From: Chromera velia
Lineage: Eukaryota > Sar > Chromeraceae
NCBI GenBank assembly: GCA_018398765.1
Contig: JAHBMJ010004062.1
Span: forward strand, 76,999-140,998
Length of the DNA stretch: 64,000 bases
Direction of reading: 5' to 3'
Shown: positions 46,416 to 60,410 of the stretch, piece after piece
How the letters are laid out: the number at the start of each line of letters is the position of its first letter
Numbering within the stretch: position 1 is the first letter of the stretch
The notes under the pieces: generated by a model
Told to the model about the DNA's origin: nothing
The model's database searches: none
The model's input: only the letters and a program-made list of their open reading frames with translations
Program-made: the position numbers and the translations under genes

Positions 46416-49400
46416 CTGCAAACAAACAAACGGAGAGGGGTCGATCAGAGGAGGAACCCCCCAGAGAACCAATCGTGAGGAGCATTTGAGATGAAACGAA
46501 AGGGAAATGGTGAATGTGGCGGTTACATGCAGAAATAGACACATCGACATGGAGACAGGTCGAGGCAGCCAGGCAGACAAATCAGCTGACAGCCGAAGAA
46601 GGAAGAGAGAGAGAGAGAGAGAGAGAGAGTCTGAGAAGACAGTCACGCAGAGAGATCGAGGAACGAACCGTTTGAATCCGAATGGGTTTGTGCCTGCGGG
46701 GGTCTCTGCCCCCTCTCTGTCTCTCTCCACGCTCTTTCTTCCTCCAGGCGTGTTGGGTCTCACCCTCACAGGGTGGTCCAACACCAGATCTCCCGACACG
46801 GTGTTGAAGAACACCTTTGGCTCACGAGCTTTGGACTTCTCTGTGGGTGCGATGATGGCTCTGACCAACGCACCCAGAACTCCGGGCATGTTCACGAGAC
46901 CTGGGTTTCCTGCGATGTTGTTGGAGAATTCTCTCAAGAAGTTCACCAAAATGAGCAACATCGTGTACACGTTGAGCATCAGGAGGACTACAATGATCAC
47001 CGTGTTGACTACAGAGCCCATGTCGTACAGGTAGATCATCTGCATTCCATTCAATGCATTGTAAGAGGCAGGGAAGGACAGGGAGGTGAGTGGATTGACA
47101 ACTGATGGTGTGTGTGTGTACAAACAGATCATGCAGAGGAAAAAGAAAGGGGGGGGGAACCCTGTGATCGGAAGTGCTTTTCCTCTGAATCTTCCTAGCT
47201 CTTGTTTTTTACAGTAAGGCCTCCGACTCGCATTCTTTCTTTGAGGCTCGCGTAAATTTCTTCGACCATCCCTCCCCCCTTGGTCTGCATACAGAAGTCA
47301 TCTGCACACCCCTCATCCCAAACAAAAACTCCAGCCTCGCACCTTCTGAGTCACTGTCTGTCTGAGCTCTCTCTTCAGAAAGAAATGAAGCCACCGACCT
47401 CAAAGAGCAGCAGAGAGAGAGTCCAGGAGACCAGAAATCTGTTCTCGAGTCTGTTCAGCACATCCCCGTTCCTCTTATCGAAAGGCCTCATCTTCAACTG
47501 CAGAATCATCGCGATTGCCCCCACCATCGACAGGAGCCCCAAACGGATCGAGGGATCCTCCCCGAAGTAGAACACTGTGGAGAATGCGATAGCGACAGTG
47601 CGAATCACAGAGGCACTGTACCAGAACCAGTAACGCATGTCGTACCCGTTGTTCAAAAGTCCGTACCTGCACAAGAGCAATTAACCAAGAGGTTTACAAA
47701 GCTTTTCAAAATTACTTGCCTCCCTCTGTGCAGCCACAAGCACGTGAAAGAAGTATGAAAACCGAATTTCTCCAGGCACGGGCCCACAGAAACTCTCGTC
47801 CTTTTTTTTCATTTACCGCACGGCACAATTGCGGACAACCGAGAGAAGAGAAAAGGACACGATCGATGGATGAGAGATTGAAGAAGCGGCGAACTTTAAC
47901 GGGACCGAATCAAAAGCGAAGAGAAACATGCTCTCTGTGGGCCTTCTTTTGATTTTACATCCATCCGAGAGGCCCACCTCTGTCGGACAAAATCGTCGTG
48001 GAAGTTTTTCTTCTGTTTGAACAACACGAACACGGCGTAGATCGGAATACCGAAGGACCACAGGGACAAGCCCATGAAGCCCAGAATGAACCAGGGCTGG
48101 TGTTCATCGCTGTTACAGATCACTTCTGTGGCGTGTCTCAGTCTGGTCTCTCCGTTGATGTCCTCGCACTGGATCCTGTAGGCATGCATCCACAGATAGT
48201 TAGTTGAATATTTTTTTTTTAAGTTGAATACGGAAGGAAGAAGACGCTTGCAGGACCCGAATTCGAAAGACGAAAAGAACACTTGAATGGTTCGGTAATC
48301 TGGTGAGGATGGTTATTTTCCGGTGATCTTCTTGCGGCTTCGGAGAGGAAGAACATGCGTGTGTGAGCTAGAGAAGTACAACGACAAGGAAAGAACCAAA
48401 GCATTTGTCGACAGAAATTTCTCTTGACCCCAGAATACGGCAACAGAAGACAAGATCAATCGCATGCTGAAGAAGAAAATGCTCACGATCTTTTCAAATA
48501 CTTATGTGAACACTCTGCTTTTACGGCGGACAGTTTCAGCATCTGTTTGGTCACATTGGCGTGCATCTGGAACCAGCAGACGAGATAGAATGGCAGCGTA
48601 TCGGCCAAGAAAGCCGCCACTCTCGCCTTCAGTGATGTGCCTGCCTCAAAGAAGTATCGCCAGATACCGAGCACGCGCCTTCCACAGAACTCCTTCCGCA
48701 GAAGGAAATACAGAGCGCCGTATCTCGCTCCTCTCTCTGCCAGGTCGGTGAGGATCCTCTGCTCGCTCAGTGTCTTCTGTCTGTGGAGACGGCTCTGAAT
48801 TGCGACCGCCATGAAGGCAATCAAGGTGATGATGATGGGGGACAACATGGGGTTGAGGAACTGCAGAGGCAATCGAAATGACGCAAATATTTTCATTTTG
48901 CAATTGCATGCAAGGACAACTGCAACGGTAATTTCGATGTTAAATTTAAGAGCACAAGGTATCGAAGAAATTCGTTCTGAAAAAAAAAGTTTTCCTTCCA
49001 TACTAAGCGACACTGAATCGAGAATCGATCCGAGAGGGAAAAGGCGGGATAGATAAAACCAAAAACTTTTCCCTGTGGACAGAAGTGAGGGAAAAGACAA
49101 GAACCAGAAGCACCATTGAATCGAAGGTCTTGCCTGACTTGTCCGTCTCCCTTTCCGAGTCTGTCTAACAGCGTGCACTGGGAGAAGCTGATGGCAAAAG
49201 GAGAGATCAAACATATACGTTCAATCACACCACCACCCCCGCTCTAACCTGGAAAAGTTGATTGTAGAACAAAGCGTTTGCCTGTGAGAGATCGCTACCC
49301 TCAGGTCTCAGTACGCACTCGAGGGACACCAGCGCGGTCGGGTCGGCACTCCCCCCCTGGAACCAGTTTGAGAACACGTCACGGGCCTGCAGGCAAAAGA

Positions 49401-50097
49401 AGAAATGATTGTTTTATGCCCATTTTTGCGGTACACACACATTTGAAAGTCGATTTGTGTAGAACAGATCACAGAATAAGGGTCTCTTTTCTGTAGTGAG
49501 CATCGAGAAGAAGTCGATTTCTTCTCACATCCCGGAACTGTCTTCCGTCTCTCCTCCTCCAGCTCCCTTCTTGCTCTGGTAAAAATAAAAATTCCTTCAG
49601 CCTCCAAATTCCAGGAGTGCTGGAGACTCGCAATATTCAAATTGCTGTAGAGAAAAGAAATTCACTCCGCTTGAAAAATTAGTTTGAGTGGAAAAAGCAC
49701 AAGAAAGAAATTTCGTTCACTCAATCGACGCGATTTTCCGCCAAGGATCTACTGACGGTGTCTGGAAGCTTGATTCTGTCCAGGTTGAAGCTCCTGAACA
49801 CGGAGGTAGCGTCGATGAAGTTGGTGGCGATACGCAGCACCAGAGAGTGAAGGGTTTTCCTCGTAAACCCGGACTCGATTTCCATTCGACCGAAGATGAT
49901 CAGCTGGAACCAGGAGACGATGATCAACGCGACATTGGCCATCATGTTCCACCTCTCTTCCGGACACTTTGCGCACTTTGCCTCGATGCTCACACGCGTG
50001 TATCCTGCTCTGCAGGTCTCGCAGAGGAGCTGCACACAGACAGAGGCACACGCATATTCATGCAGTCTTGTCCGCTTTCACACAGACACACACACAC

Positions 50098-50134
<37 letters not shown>

Positions 50135-53100
50135 GCCACACCACCTTGCGGACACACAAAGCCACACAATTCTGCATTTTCCTCCCATTGATTTCTTTTT
50201 CTGACTCCTTGCTGCGTGGAGAGTGTCAGCAGAGTCTTCCTGGCTGTAGAAAGCGCATGCATTGAAAGTGTCGGAGTACACAAAATGGCAAGAACGGAAT
50301 GAGTGAATGAATGAACGAATGAATGAAGGATATGTATATATAGAGAGAAAGAGGAATGAAGGACAGACAGAAAGAAAGAAAGAACGAAAGAAGCAAAGAG
50401 ACAGACGCACCCCTTCCATGGACTCTGTGCAATCGCTTGCGTCTCCCCCGGTGCATGCGTCTGCCACCTTGCAGGGAAGAATTGTGCTCGTGGTGCCAAC
50501 ACGGTAGTACCCCGGCAGCGGGTTGGGGGGAGCGTGCGCGGCCAGTGTAACATCCTCAGCCTGCAGCCTCCTCACTGTTCCCTCTCCCTCTTCTTCTGCA
50601 GGGAGGAACAGATCTTCCTGTTCGAGGAGCCGTCTGCCGGTGGTGCCTGTCGCTGTCCCTCCCGTAGTCGTGCTGCTCTCACTCTTCAGTGTCGACTGGA
50701 GAGGCCCTGTCTTGTCCTCTGCATCCGCAATCTTTGCCCGGATGCTCGCCATGATCTCGTCCCCGAATCCGCCGGGACAGTCCGCACCGTCAACACAAGG
50801 CTGGCACGATGCCTCCAGCCAGAAGAACTCCTTGTTCCCTCCAGGCTCGAAGTACGTGCCGGGACCACAGAAACACTCCCTCAAGCTCTGTGCTCCCGGC
50901 TCGGTGTCTCCGTTGTCCATGCACGGACTCTTGCAAGCGGAATTTCCGACCTCCTCCTTGTACCTGCAGTCAGGCAGAAACGCAATTTGTCAAATCATTC
51001 ATTCTACTGGTGAACAACAGAGCAGCATCATAGAACCAATTATGCATCAGACGCATGTCGGATCCTACAGCTTTCAGGTCTTTGCATTGCCCTCTGCCTT
51101 TCCGAAAAGGAGACCTTGTTTTCACGCCTAATTAGCCGGAAAAAACGTGTACTACAAAAAGTGTGGGGCAACAGCTTGGAGAGCACAGCAACTTGAAGGA
51201 AGAGCACTGAGAGAGCATGAAGGAAATCAAATTGGATCCTTGGTAGTTGGGCTGCTCTACTGACTGACCTTCCTCGTGGGCACTTCTCGCACTCGATTGT
51301 TTTCGTTCCGTCTGAGTTGACTTTCTCGACATAGGCGTATCCCGGGTTACACTCACATGCCGAGGCGTCTGATGAGCCCTTGCTCTTTGTGACAGAGTTC
51401 CGGTGACACGGCTGAGGGGGCAGGTGCTGCACCAGGGAGCTTGCGGTCAATTTTCCCTGTCTTCTCAAGTCCTCTTCTTCCGTTTTGTTCACTTTCTGAA
51501 ACCCCCCAGGGCAAAAGTGGTTGTCCAGACAACGCTCACAGTTCCCGTAGTCCCCGTCGGACACAAAGTAGAATCCGGGTTCACAGAAACACTGCTGGAC
51601 TCGAGTTGCTTGACTCTGCAGACAGACAGAATGTATTTAATCACTCATTGACGTCTCGATCATTCAGATGACCCGGGCCCCGTGAATCCATGCAGAAATG
51701 TACAGGCAGGCAGGAAGGAATCCCTAGTCTTTCTTCAACATCTTAAGGTCATGCATAGATAGAAACGGAAAAAGCAAAGTCCGCATGAGTAGAAAATGAG
51801 AACGAGTAAAGACCTTACAGTCAGAAGTGTGTGGGTGCATGCAGGCTTTCACAAAAACTCTTTTTCTCACCTCAGAGTTAAAGCTGCTTCTGGGGGGGTT
51901 CGCCGTACCGTCGTTGCACAAATCGCAGTCGGCATTCGCGGTTTGGTTCTTGAATGTCCCGCCAGCACAGGGCGTGCAGTACAAACCGCCGCCCTGAAAG
52001 GCCCCCAGGGACCGGTAGAATCCCGGAAGGCATTCGCAGTCTTGGAGCGCAGAGACAATTCCGCTGACGTCGTTTTTCTTCTTCGTCGTCGAGTGCAGAG
52101 GGCACTTGATTGGTTCCTTCTCTATCAAGTTGTCGTCGATGCCCCGCCCTCCTTCGCAGTAATAGTCCTTCTTGCACTTCTTGCAGACAGTTGTTGGCTC
52201 AATGATCTTCCGACACAGCTTTGTCGTGCGACACGTGCGTTGCTTCTCTGCGACGCAGTCCATGGAGATGCCCTCGAGGGCTTTGGTGGCAATCGTTTCG
52301 AGTGACGCTGGAACTGCGGGTGTGGGGTTTTCGTATTCGTAGAAGAAGCAGCTCTGGTCAATGACAGTTTCGGCCGTGGGCTGGCGGAGGGCGTCCTCAC
52401 CGTCAAGGTTGGCGATCAACTGCTTGACTGTGAAGAGGACGCACTTGGGGTTGCTGTTGCACATCTGTGAGCAGTTTGCAAAGGTAGTCTGATTTGTGCC
52501 CGCATCATAGGCCATGTCGATGATTTCCTTGAATGAGATGTCCCAGGTGGGCGAAATCTCGACACAGGGGATACAGCCGTAGAGGTCAAAGTCTGTTCCT
52601 GTGATTTCGGTGTTGGGAAGGAATGTTGTGAGGTCCCCCAGACGGCGTCTTGCATTCCAGTCAGGTCTGAAGGAACCGATGACGTCCTCAATTTCCTCTA
52701 ACAGAAGCTGTTCCTCTGTCTTGCCAGCGTCTGCCTCATCTCCTGCGTCATGAGCTGCGAAAGTTCCCGGAGGACAACCGCAAGACTTGAACTCTTGTAA
52801 AGAGCTTGCTGTCTGAGAGACCTCTGGTGCTATCTCCAGAGCGACCCTCCCCCCTGGACACGTGATACAGGGACCAGGGCCGACGTAGTCTTTGTAAGTC
52901 TTGCCACCAGAACAGGGGGCGCAACTGCCCCCCAGCGTTGGGTGCTGTCCGTTGGAGCCAGACTCCACTCCCTTGTCGCACACGCATTCCGTTTCTGTAG
53001 TCATGCCTGTGCCTCGTGTTGCCAGCAAGTTGCCACACTCGGTCCGCGAGTTGTCATCTCCCGTGCAGTAGAAGTTCACAGTACACGCCGTGCATCCCTG

Positions 53101-56100
53101 GGTCCCCATGTACAGACCTTTGTCGCACTCGCTACACTCTTCCTCACTCTCCGCCCCTGTGCTGGCAGTCGACTCTCCGACCCCGCACTTAATGCAGTCG
53201 GTGAGACCCTCCACGTTTTTGTAGTATCCTTTTGGACAAGGAATGCAGATCAAGGCAGTCTGCAGAAATAAATCATTACAACAAGAAAAGCACCAGATGC
53301 AGGTTTACTGATGGATCATTCACCTCTGTCAAGATGACCGAAGAGTAGGACTGTCCTGTCTTTTCCTTTCCTGAGAAAAACGGGTTGATCTAGCAAGGGT
53401 CTGAGACTTGAAGGAATCAGTAGAGACATCAAGAGAGGTCCTCTGTGCCTTGCTGCCTGCAGGTCTCCTTTCTTTTCAGTTCACTAGGAGGGAACGCACG
53501 AAAACCGTCACGGCAGGCACATCGGAACAAAGGAAGAAAGTATAAAAAAGGAGTAACGGAAATAAGAGAAAAACAACAGGAAAACCTACATCGTTGTTCA
53601 GAGGAGCGGTCTCGTTGATCCACCGATAGTGTCCGACGTTGCATGTGCAGTCGTCGCGACTTGTCGAAACGGTTCCTGGAGTTGTTTGGGAAGAATCTGC
53701 GGTGCACGGAACTCGCGCTGTCAGGTTGCCAAAGCAGAACGACCCTTTACCGCACTCTTCGCATTTCTGGTTGTCTCCAGTCCCACTTTGGAAGTATCCG
53801 GCTCTGCAAGGCAAGCAGACACGGTTGCATCACATAGACAAAGGAGAAAGAAGTGCACCATGGTGGTTCGATTCACAGTACAAACTAACAGAAAAACACG
53901 TCGAGTAAAGGGTACAAAAAGGTGTAAGCTTTCTTTGCCATGCGCCGACACAGGCAGGTAGGCAGACATTGACTGGCACCCCGAGAAAATGTAAGCGAGT
54001 GGAGCAGGATGAAAACACCGATTCCCCAAGTGACAGGCACTCCAACAGGAAGACAGAGAAAAATTCCACACACAGACACAGATAGAGAAGAACAAAACGA
54101 GAGGAACTACGGAAGGACGAGAGAAGCACAGACGGACGTACTCGCAGAGGCATTGTCTGTCTTCAGGATTGACCGCCCCGGAAATTGCAGAGACTGAATG
54201 GGCAGGGCACCCTCTGTTGTCGCAGTTATCATCGCTAAGCTTTTGCTTGAACTCTCCAGGTGGGCACATCCTGCAGGCCACTTCAGTATTTTGCGGTTCG
54301 TATCCTGGTTTGCATTTACACGAACTCGCTGTGATTGCCCCCGTCGTCTCTGTTGACCGTGTCGAGTCACAAGCATCACAAAACCCTTCAAGGAGTGTCG
54401 TGTGGTTTGTTCGTTGCGGGATTGCTTGTCTTTTGTACTGTCCGATAGGGCAGGGCTCACAGGTCCCCAGCATCTCCCCGTTAACTTCTGACTTCCAATA
54501 AGTTCCGTCGGGACACCTCACCAGGAAGCTGACAGATGTCTCGTACGATTGGACCATATTGTGTCCCTTGATTTTGTACGTTGGCCAAACTGCCGCGTCA
54601 TCACTCATGATGCTTCCTCTAGGCTCCCTCGGGGTTCCAGTGAAAGTACCCTCACACGTGTCGAGAGTGATACCGGGGGGCGTGTGCATTCCATCGTCAG
54701 CAATCCAGTACCTGCAAAAAATCAGCAGACACCAGGACGATGCTTGAGCAGTCAGAATCTGCTTTGTGACGGCGTACAGCAGAGGAGCATGTGCTTGAAA
54801 GAATGCTGATGAACAAAATCAGGATGTAGCTCTTTTTCCCCAGCCGACTGACTAACCACTCGTCTGTCGTGCCGGAGAGCACAGGAATTGGATCGAAAGT
54901 CCCCGAGTCAGGCGCAATGTTGGGAGTCAGCACTTTGTTGTTCAGAGGGTCGTATGTCTGTTGCATCGTTGTGAGGATGTCAAAGGTTTGGAACGAGGTG
55001 GTGTAGTAGTTGGTGGCGTAGTTCTGCACACGCACACAGATGCACAAAATCAGGGGGAAAGAGCGGTAAGGAGAAAAAGTACAATCACACATATCAGTGA
55101 GCCCTTGCTTTGAGGCTCCGATCAACACACTTCTGAGTCCGTTCTGGAGGAAACAAAAGACTGCTCAGACTGGCTGCTGACGTGAAAATGTTGAAAGGTA
55201 CAGCTGAGAATGTCTCGGTACCCTATCCCTCATACACAGATACACACACTCTGCTAATCCACTAACCTACCTTTTCCTCGTGCATGTGGAAGATTTCTCC
55301 ATTGGCGAAATAATTCCATATGCGCGGAATTTCAAAATCCGTGATTATGCCGGAGGAGTCAAGGCAGTTTTGGATTTTGCAGATTTTCGTGACTGTTGTC
55401 CCCGGAGGCCTGTCAATGGGCGTCTTGGAAGGCCAGTACGTCGTGCCCCTCGCTCCTGTATTCTCTTCAATCACCGTCGTTGCATAGACACGCAGGCCGT
55501 GATTGGTGTTGAAGGGATCGCGGGCGTCCATGAACACCAGACGGTCCGAGTCAAATTCTCCAACAAAGAGCATCCCCTCGAAGTAAGTGGCAGAGACGGG
55601 GTATTTCAAATCGGCAGACGAGGGCCAGCACGGAGAAGACTGCGATCGGGTATCTCCAAAGTAGTCAATGTTCGTCGGGACCAACCGCCAAATGTCCTTC
55701 GCGACTGGCTGCGTCAGAGCGCTGTGCACGAATGTACCTCTGCTAAACGGCGACGCCCGTTTTGCTTCTGTGGCCCTGTTTCTGTTCGCACTCCGTCAGA
55801 GGATCGTTGGGTTGGAGTGTCCTCGGGGTCAAGAGCACGGAGATCCCCCAGCATGTCCTCTGATTCCGATTCTTTCAGTCTCCTACTCCCCCCACCCCCA
55901 CCCCCACCCCCACCCCCAATTGGCGCTTCACAATGGTGCAGCTGGAGGTATTCGAGTCGGATGGCCCAGACAATTCCAAACACGCTGCCGGTCTCTGTCT
56001 GGATGGTGGCGTCTGTGACAAACACGGTGGCGTCGAATCCAGTCGGGTCGCCCACCTGCATGCATCAGACAACACGCTATCTACTTACACAGACAGACAG

Positions 56101-56234
56101 ACAGACAGACAGACAGAGAGACTGTCTGTTGCTTCCATTTCCCTCCTTCTTTTCACAGACACAAAAGACACTTAGACAGACTATATGTTTCTTCCTCTCC
56201 CCCCTTTTATTCATGTACACAATAGACAGCAGAC

Positions 56235-56317
<83 letters not shown>

Positions 56318-59300
56318 AGAGAGAGAGAGAGAGAAAGAGAAAGAGAAAGAGAAAGAGAGATGAACAAGGAGTTGCTGGAAAAGAATGGCATCTTTCGAAG
56401 CCACTTCAAAATGAAAGAAAAAAGCTTGTATCCTTCGTGGATCTGTCCTGGCAACGAGTCTTGAACAGACCGCATACAGGACTGACCCCGGTACCGTTCT
56501 TGTACACATCCACGGCAATGTCCGAAAAAAAGTGATCCCCCTGTTGCCTGTTATCTCTCGAAATTTGATGTTCATCAATGGCAATGTGACGCAGAGGCAT
56601 GGCCCACTTCACCGCATTCGCGAGATCGGATGCGTCTAGGTCCTCAGGGTCTTCGCCCGCGCCGACCTCTGACCACCCTCCCAGCTCAATGCCTGATCCC
56701 GTCCATTTGTAAATAGAGACGAAGTTATCAATTTCGTCAAAACCGTTGTGGGTGCTGTTGTGCCCGGCAATCCGGATGACAGACAGAATCAACAAATCCC
56801 CTGCCGTCTCTGCCCCCGTCACAAAATGCACTCTGTCTTTTGCGCCAGTGTCGTCGTACGGTGTCTGCGGGTCTTTCGCATTCCATCTCTCAAGAACGGG
56901 AGTCGTTATATCAAGCTTCACCGTGCCCGATACAGATGTGGTGCCTGACAGATACGATTCCACCTTTGCTGCCGTCGTGAAGTCAGCACAGCGAACAGTG
57001 ATGGCTGCATCACTGACCAGCCACAAACAATCATCGCCATCAGAATTCTGCCACCACAAAATGGATCGGAACGCGCGTCTCCCAGTGCCGCTGCCGGCCA
57101 AGTAACCTGTCAGTGTAGAATCGAGATGACCGAGCTTGATGCTATTTTGTACGAATTTGGAACGCGAGGTATCCTCCTTCAGTCCATATTGGAATCTGTA
57201 CTCGATGTCATTCCACTTCTGCTCGTCCAAGTACCTTTGGCCGAGACAGTCAGCTCGCGTAGCTTCGGTCGTCTTCAGAACACACCTCCAGATATCGTTT
57301 GTCTGAACGTATCTGCATGCATTCACACAAATGGATAGGAAGAGACGGAGAAATGAGTATCTCGGCTTTTCTGGCCATAAATTTGCGGCCTGTGTACTTG
57401 CTTGTTCATCGTCCCTACCGCCTAGAGAAAGCTGTGGAAGACTCGAGCGACGTTCGCAGAAGCACATACACGCTTAGACCTCCAACATATGGCATGGGCT
57501 GCGTCAGTTGCTTCACACCTTACAGACCCCAAAGACAAAGAGAAAGCGACGGAAATGCAACGCAAAACTGCTGCTTGAAGACAGCTCAAGAGACTTGGGC
57601 ATTCAAGCGTACCTACCTCTCCTTGCCTGCAGCAGATGCCTCATCCCGCAGGCTAACTGCAGAGAACCAAGCAGGCTGCGGGTTGTTTCCCGCTGTGAAA
57701 TCAAAGACCCTGCAAGCAATCACACATTCGTGCACAAGATTACTCCAAAGGCAACTGATCTAAGGCTGAGAAGCCGTACTGAACAAAGCCATCCTTTCCT
57801 TCGGGCTCATACAATAGTGTGCCCCTGTTTGTTTTTCACAGCCAACAGGAAAGCTGTTAGCATTGTTGTCATTTATGAAACATTCAATTGACTCTCTGGT
57901 ACAAAGAAAAAGACAGTTCTGTGCTTTGTCGCTTGCCGTTCTACATACATGCCTGTCACTTCACGTCATCTTTGTCGGCATTGAACTGAGCAAAACGATA
58001 TGTTCTTTCATAAAATAGGCTGGCATAAGCACTTCGACACGAATTCCCTCGCAACGGACCCAAGAGAGCATGCGCACATCCCCAGAAAATGGTCGACCTC
58101 TCGAGAGACTCTTTGATTGAGAAGAGAAACTATTGAGGAAGAAAAAGGGTCCGTTGATGCTTCTCAACACCCAAATACCACACTGATCAAACTATGGAGG
58201 CTTTCTCCGGCGTTTTTTGATCATGCATACATCAAAGATGTGAGAGTGCAACAAACAGATTTTTCCCTTAGGTCTACTGACTTGGCCTGTCTTAGCGGTG
58301 TTTGGAGAACGGAAGTTGTGTCTGCGGGATCGGCGGTGTCTTCCTGGGATTGGATCGGGTCTAGCTCTCGAGTGACGATCTCAATTTTCCCAACAGTCAG
58401 AAAGAAGTCGCTGCTCTCCTTGCCACCATAAGAGTAGCAGATAGACAGTGCATGACTTTCCGTTGGCTCAATTCCCCTGCAGACAGATAGGTGTATGTTC
58501 ATTATCATGAGTGAAGATCCATATATGCATCGATCGATCAGCACATGAACAGAATTATTTCGGCACTGCATGTGATACATCTAAGCAATGTTCAGTCCAC
58601 TGCGCTGCCTTAAAGAAGATGGACAGCCGGAAGAAATGATGGAGAATGTCGGGCGAAAATGCTGGCAAGGAAACGACTGTCTAAATTGGAAGTACAGACA
58701 ATGAGGCACTCAGGTGCGCGCTGCCTTTCTTTCATTTTTTTCCCTTCCTTCTCTCTCTTTCTCGATGACGAACACTTGAGTTCTCTGTCTGCCGCCTCTC
58801 TGCTCTAAAGTCCGTTTCGTTTTTGCCTCTTCTTGCATCCGTCGATCCGCACAGCGGCACTCTGGCTTCATGCAAAACCGTTCTTTCCCATTTCCAGACC
58901 TCTTCTCGTGTCTGCCTTCCTTCTCCATGGATGTGAACAATCAAATTTGCGTTGACTGACGGAAAATCAATCTGCTTGAAGGTTCCTGCGATGTCATCAG
59001 CGTTGTCGGAGGAATCGAAAACCAGCGCTTCGTGAAGTCGCACCCCCGTGCCCCCTTCATTGATATCTGCTGTGCCACATCCTCTCTGAGCGGATTCGAT
59101 GATCAACGTGACGTTGCTCTCGGTAGGCATCCAGCGTCCCGTAATGGCAATTTCAGCCTTTTCATTCCTCTTCAGCTCCACCACCTTCCCCGTTTCTGGC
59201 CCGATGACCCGAGCGTCGGAGTTTGGGGTCGTGCTCACATCGGCCACATGGACAGAGTACTCGCAAAGTCCACAGCCGGGCACCAGGAGATTCTCGTCCC

Positions 59301-60340
59301 CTGACCACCAACAGAGTCGGAAAGTACCCGGAGTCCAGAACTGATAGGTGCCGTAGGTGTACACCGTCTCGTTGGTAGAGTTCGTGATGGTGGGAGTGAT
59401 TGCGAGCGAGTCCATGTCCACAGGCTCCAGAGCTTCCGTGGACCCGCACGGAATGTCAGCCTCGTTGGTTCCTGCTGTGTCGATGAAGATCAGCCTGCTG
59501 CTGGGGTAGTATCCGGCAGTTGGGAGAGCCACGCTGAAAGCTTCTCCGACTCGGTGATTGAAGACTTCAGTTGGCTGTGTTGTTTTCGGTCCTGCAAGAA
59601 AACCAGAAGAGAAAGTCAATTATGCATATGTGCACGCTCATTGAGTCCCTCCATGCAATCAAAATGAGTCGGTCATCTGGCAGGTGGCGTGTACTCAGAT
59701 GGATTGAAACATTTTGCGCAAGCTACTTTTGCACCAGTATCATTGCCACAAATGTGCCCACTGCCCTCACACTCGCACGGGCACATGCTTGCTCACTCTC
59801 ACCCTTGGGCACTCAAACACTTGCGCGCCATCTCACAACGGGCGCAGCAATGCACTGAAACACATCAACAGCCCAACACATGCACATTCACGCCTGCACA
59901 CTTGCGCATACGCACCAAAGGTAATTCTTCCTGACTGCAGCTTTTGAAGTTGAGATTTGCAGGCACAGATTAGTTCCTACAGGGAAAAGGGCATACATCC
60001 AGGCATGCAGCCAACAATTCTTGACTGACAGACCTCCAACTTCAATGGTCACCAGAGGCGTGGAGAAGGAAAGCTGCACGTTCTTCAGTCGATCGAACTT
60101 GATCAGATGGTAGCAGATGTAGTACATGCCTGCATTTGGTTGGTCAGTCAGACACAATTGAGGGAGTCGGGAATTTGATCGCACAGAGCGAGCAAACGTG
60201 AGCATACCTCCAACAGACTTGCCGAAACATGAGACGGTTCTGCCTTTTTACTTGTCTGTCATCATCTCCCTTCCTCTCCTCATCGGTGCGATTCCTTCTC
60301 TCTCACCCTCATTCCCTTTCTTTCAATTTTTTTCTGTGTT

Positions 60341-60410
<70 letters not shown>

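Larger units (their letters stand above)
54857..57312 (-). other. Giant gene, exons B1-B4: beta-rich middle part
   Basis: Exons 57312-56487, 56055-about 55925, about 55724-55271 and 55023-54857. The sequence is rich in short beta-strand-like segments with few cysteines (for example ATYFEGMLFVGEFDSDRLVF, GTVKLDITTPVLERW, TVFVTDATIQ), which could be a beta-propeller or lectin-like fold; I cannot name it. Frame is kept at 57312 (phase 2), 56055 (phase 0), 55023 (phase 0) and 54711 (phase 2). The donor of the second exon lies inside a (GGGGGT)n run on the coding strand (plus-strand 55888-55918), so its exact position is open. Confidence 0.7.
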
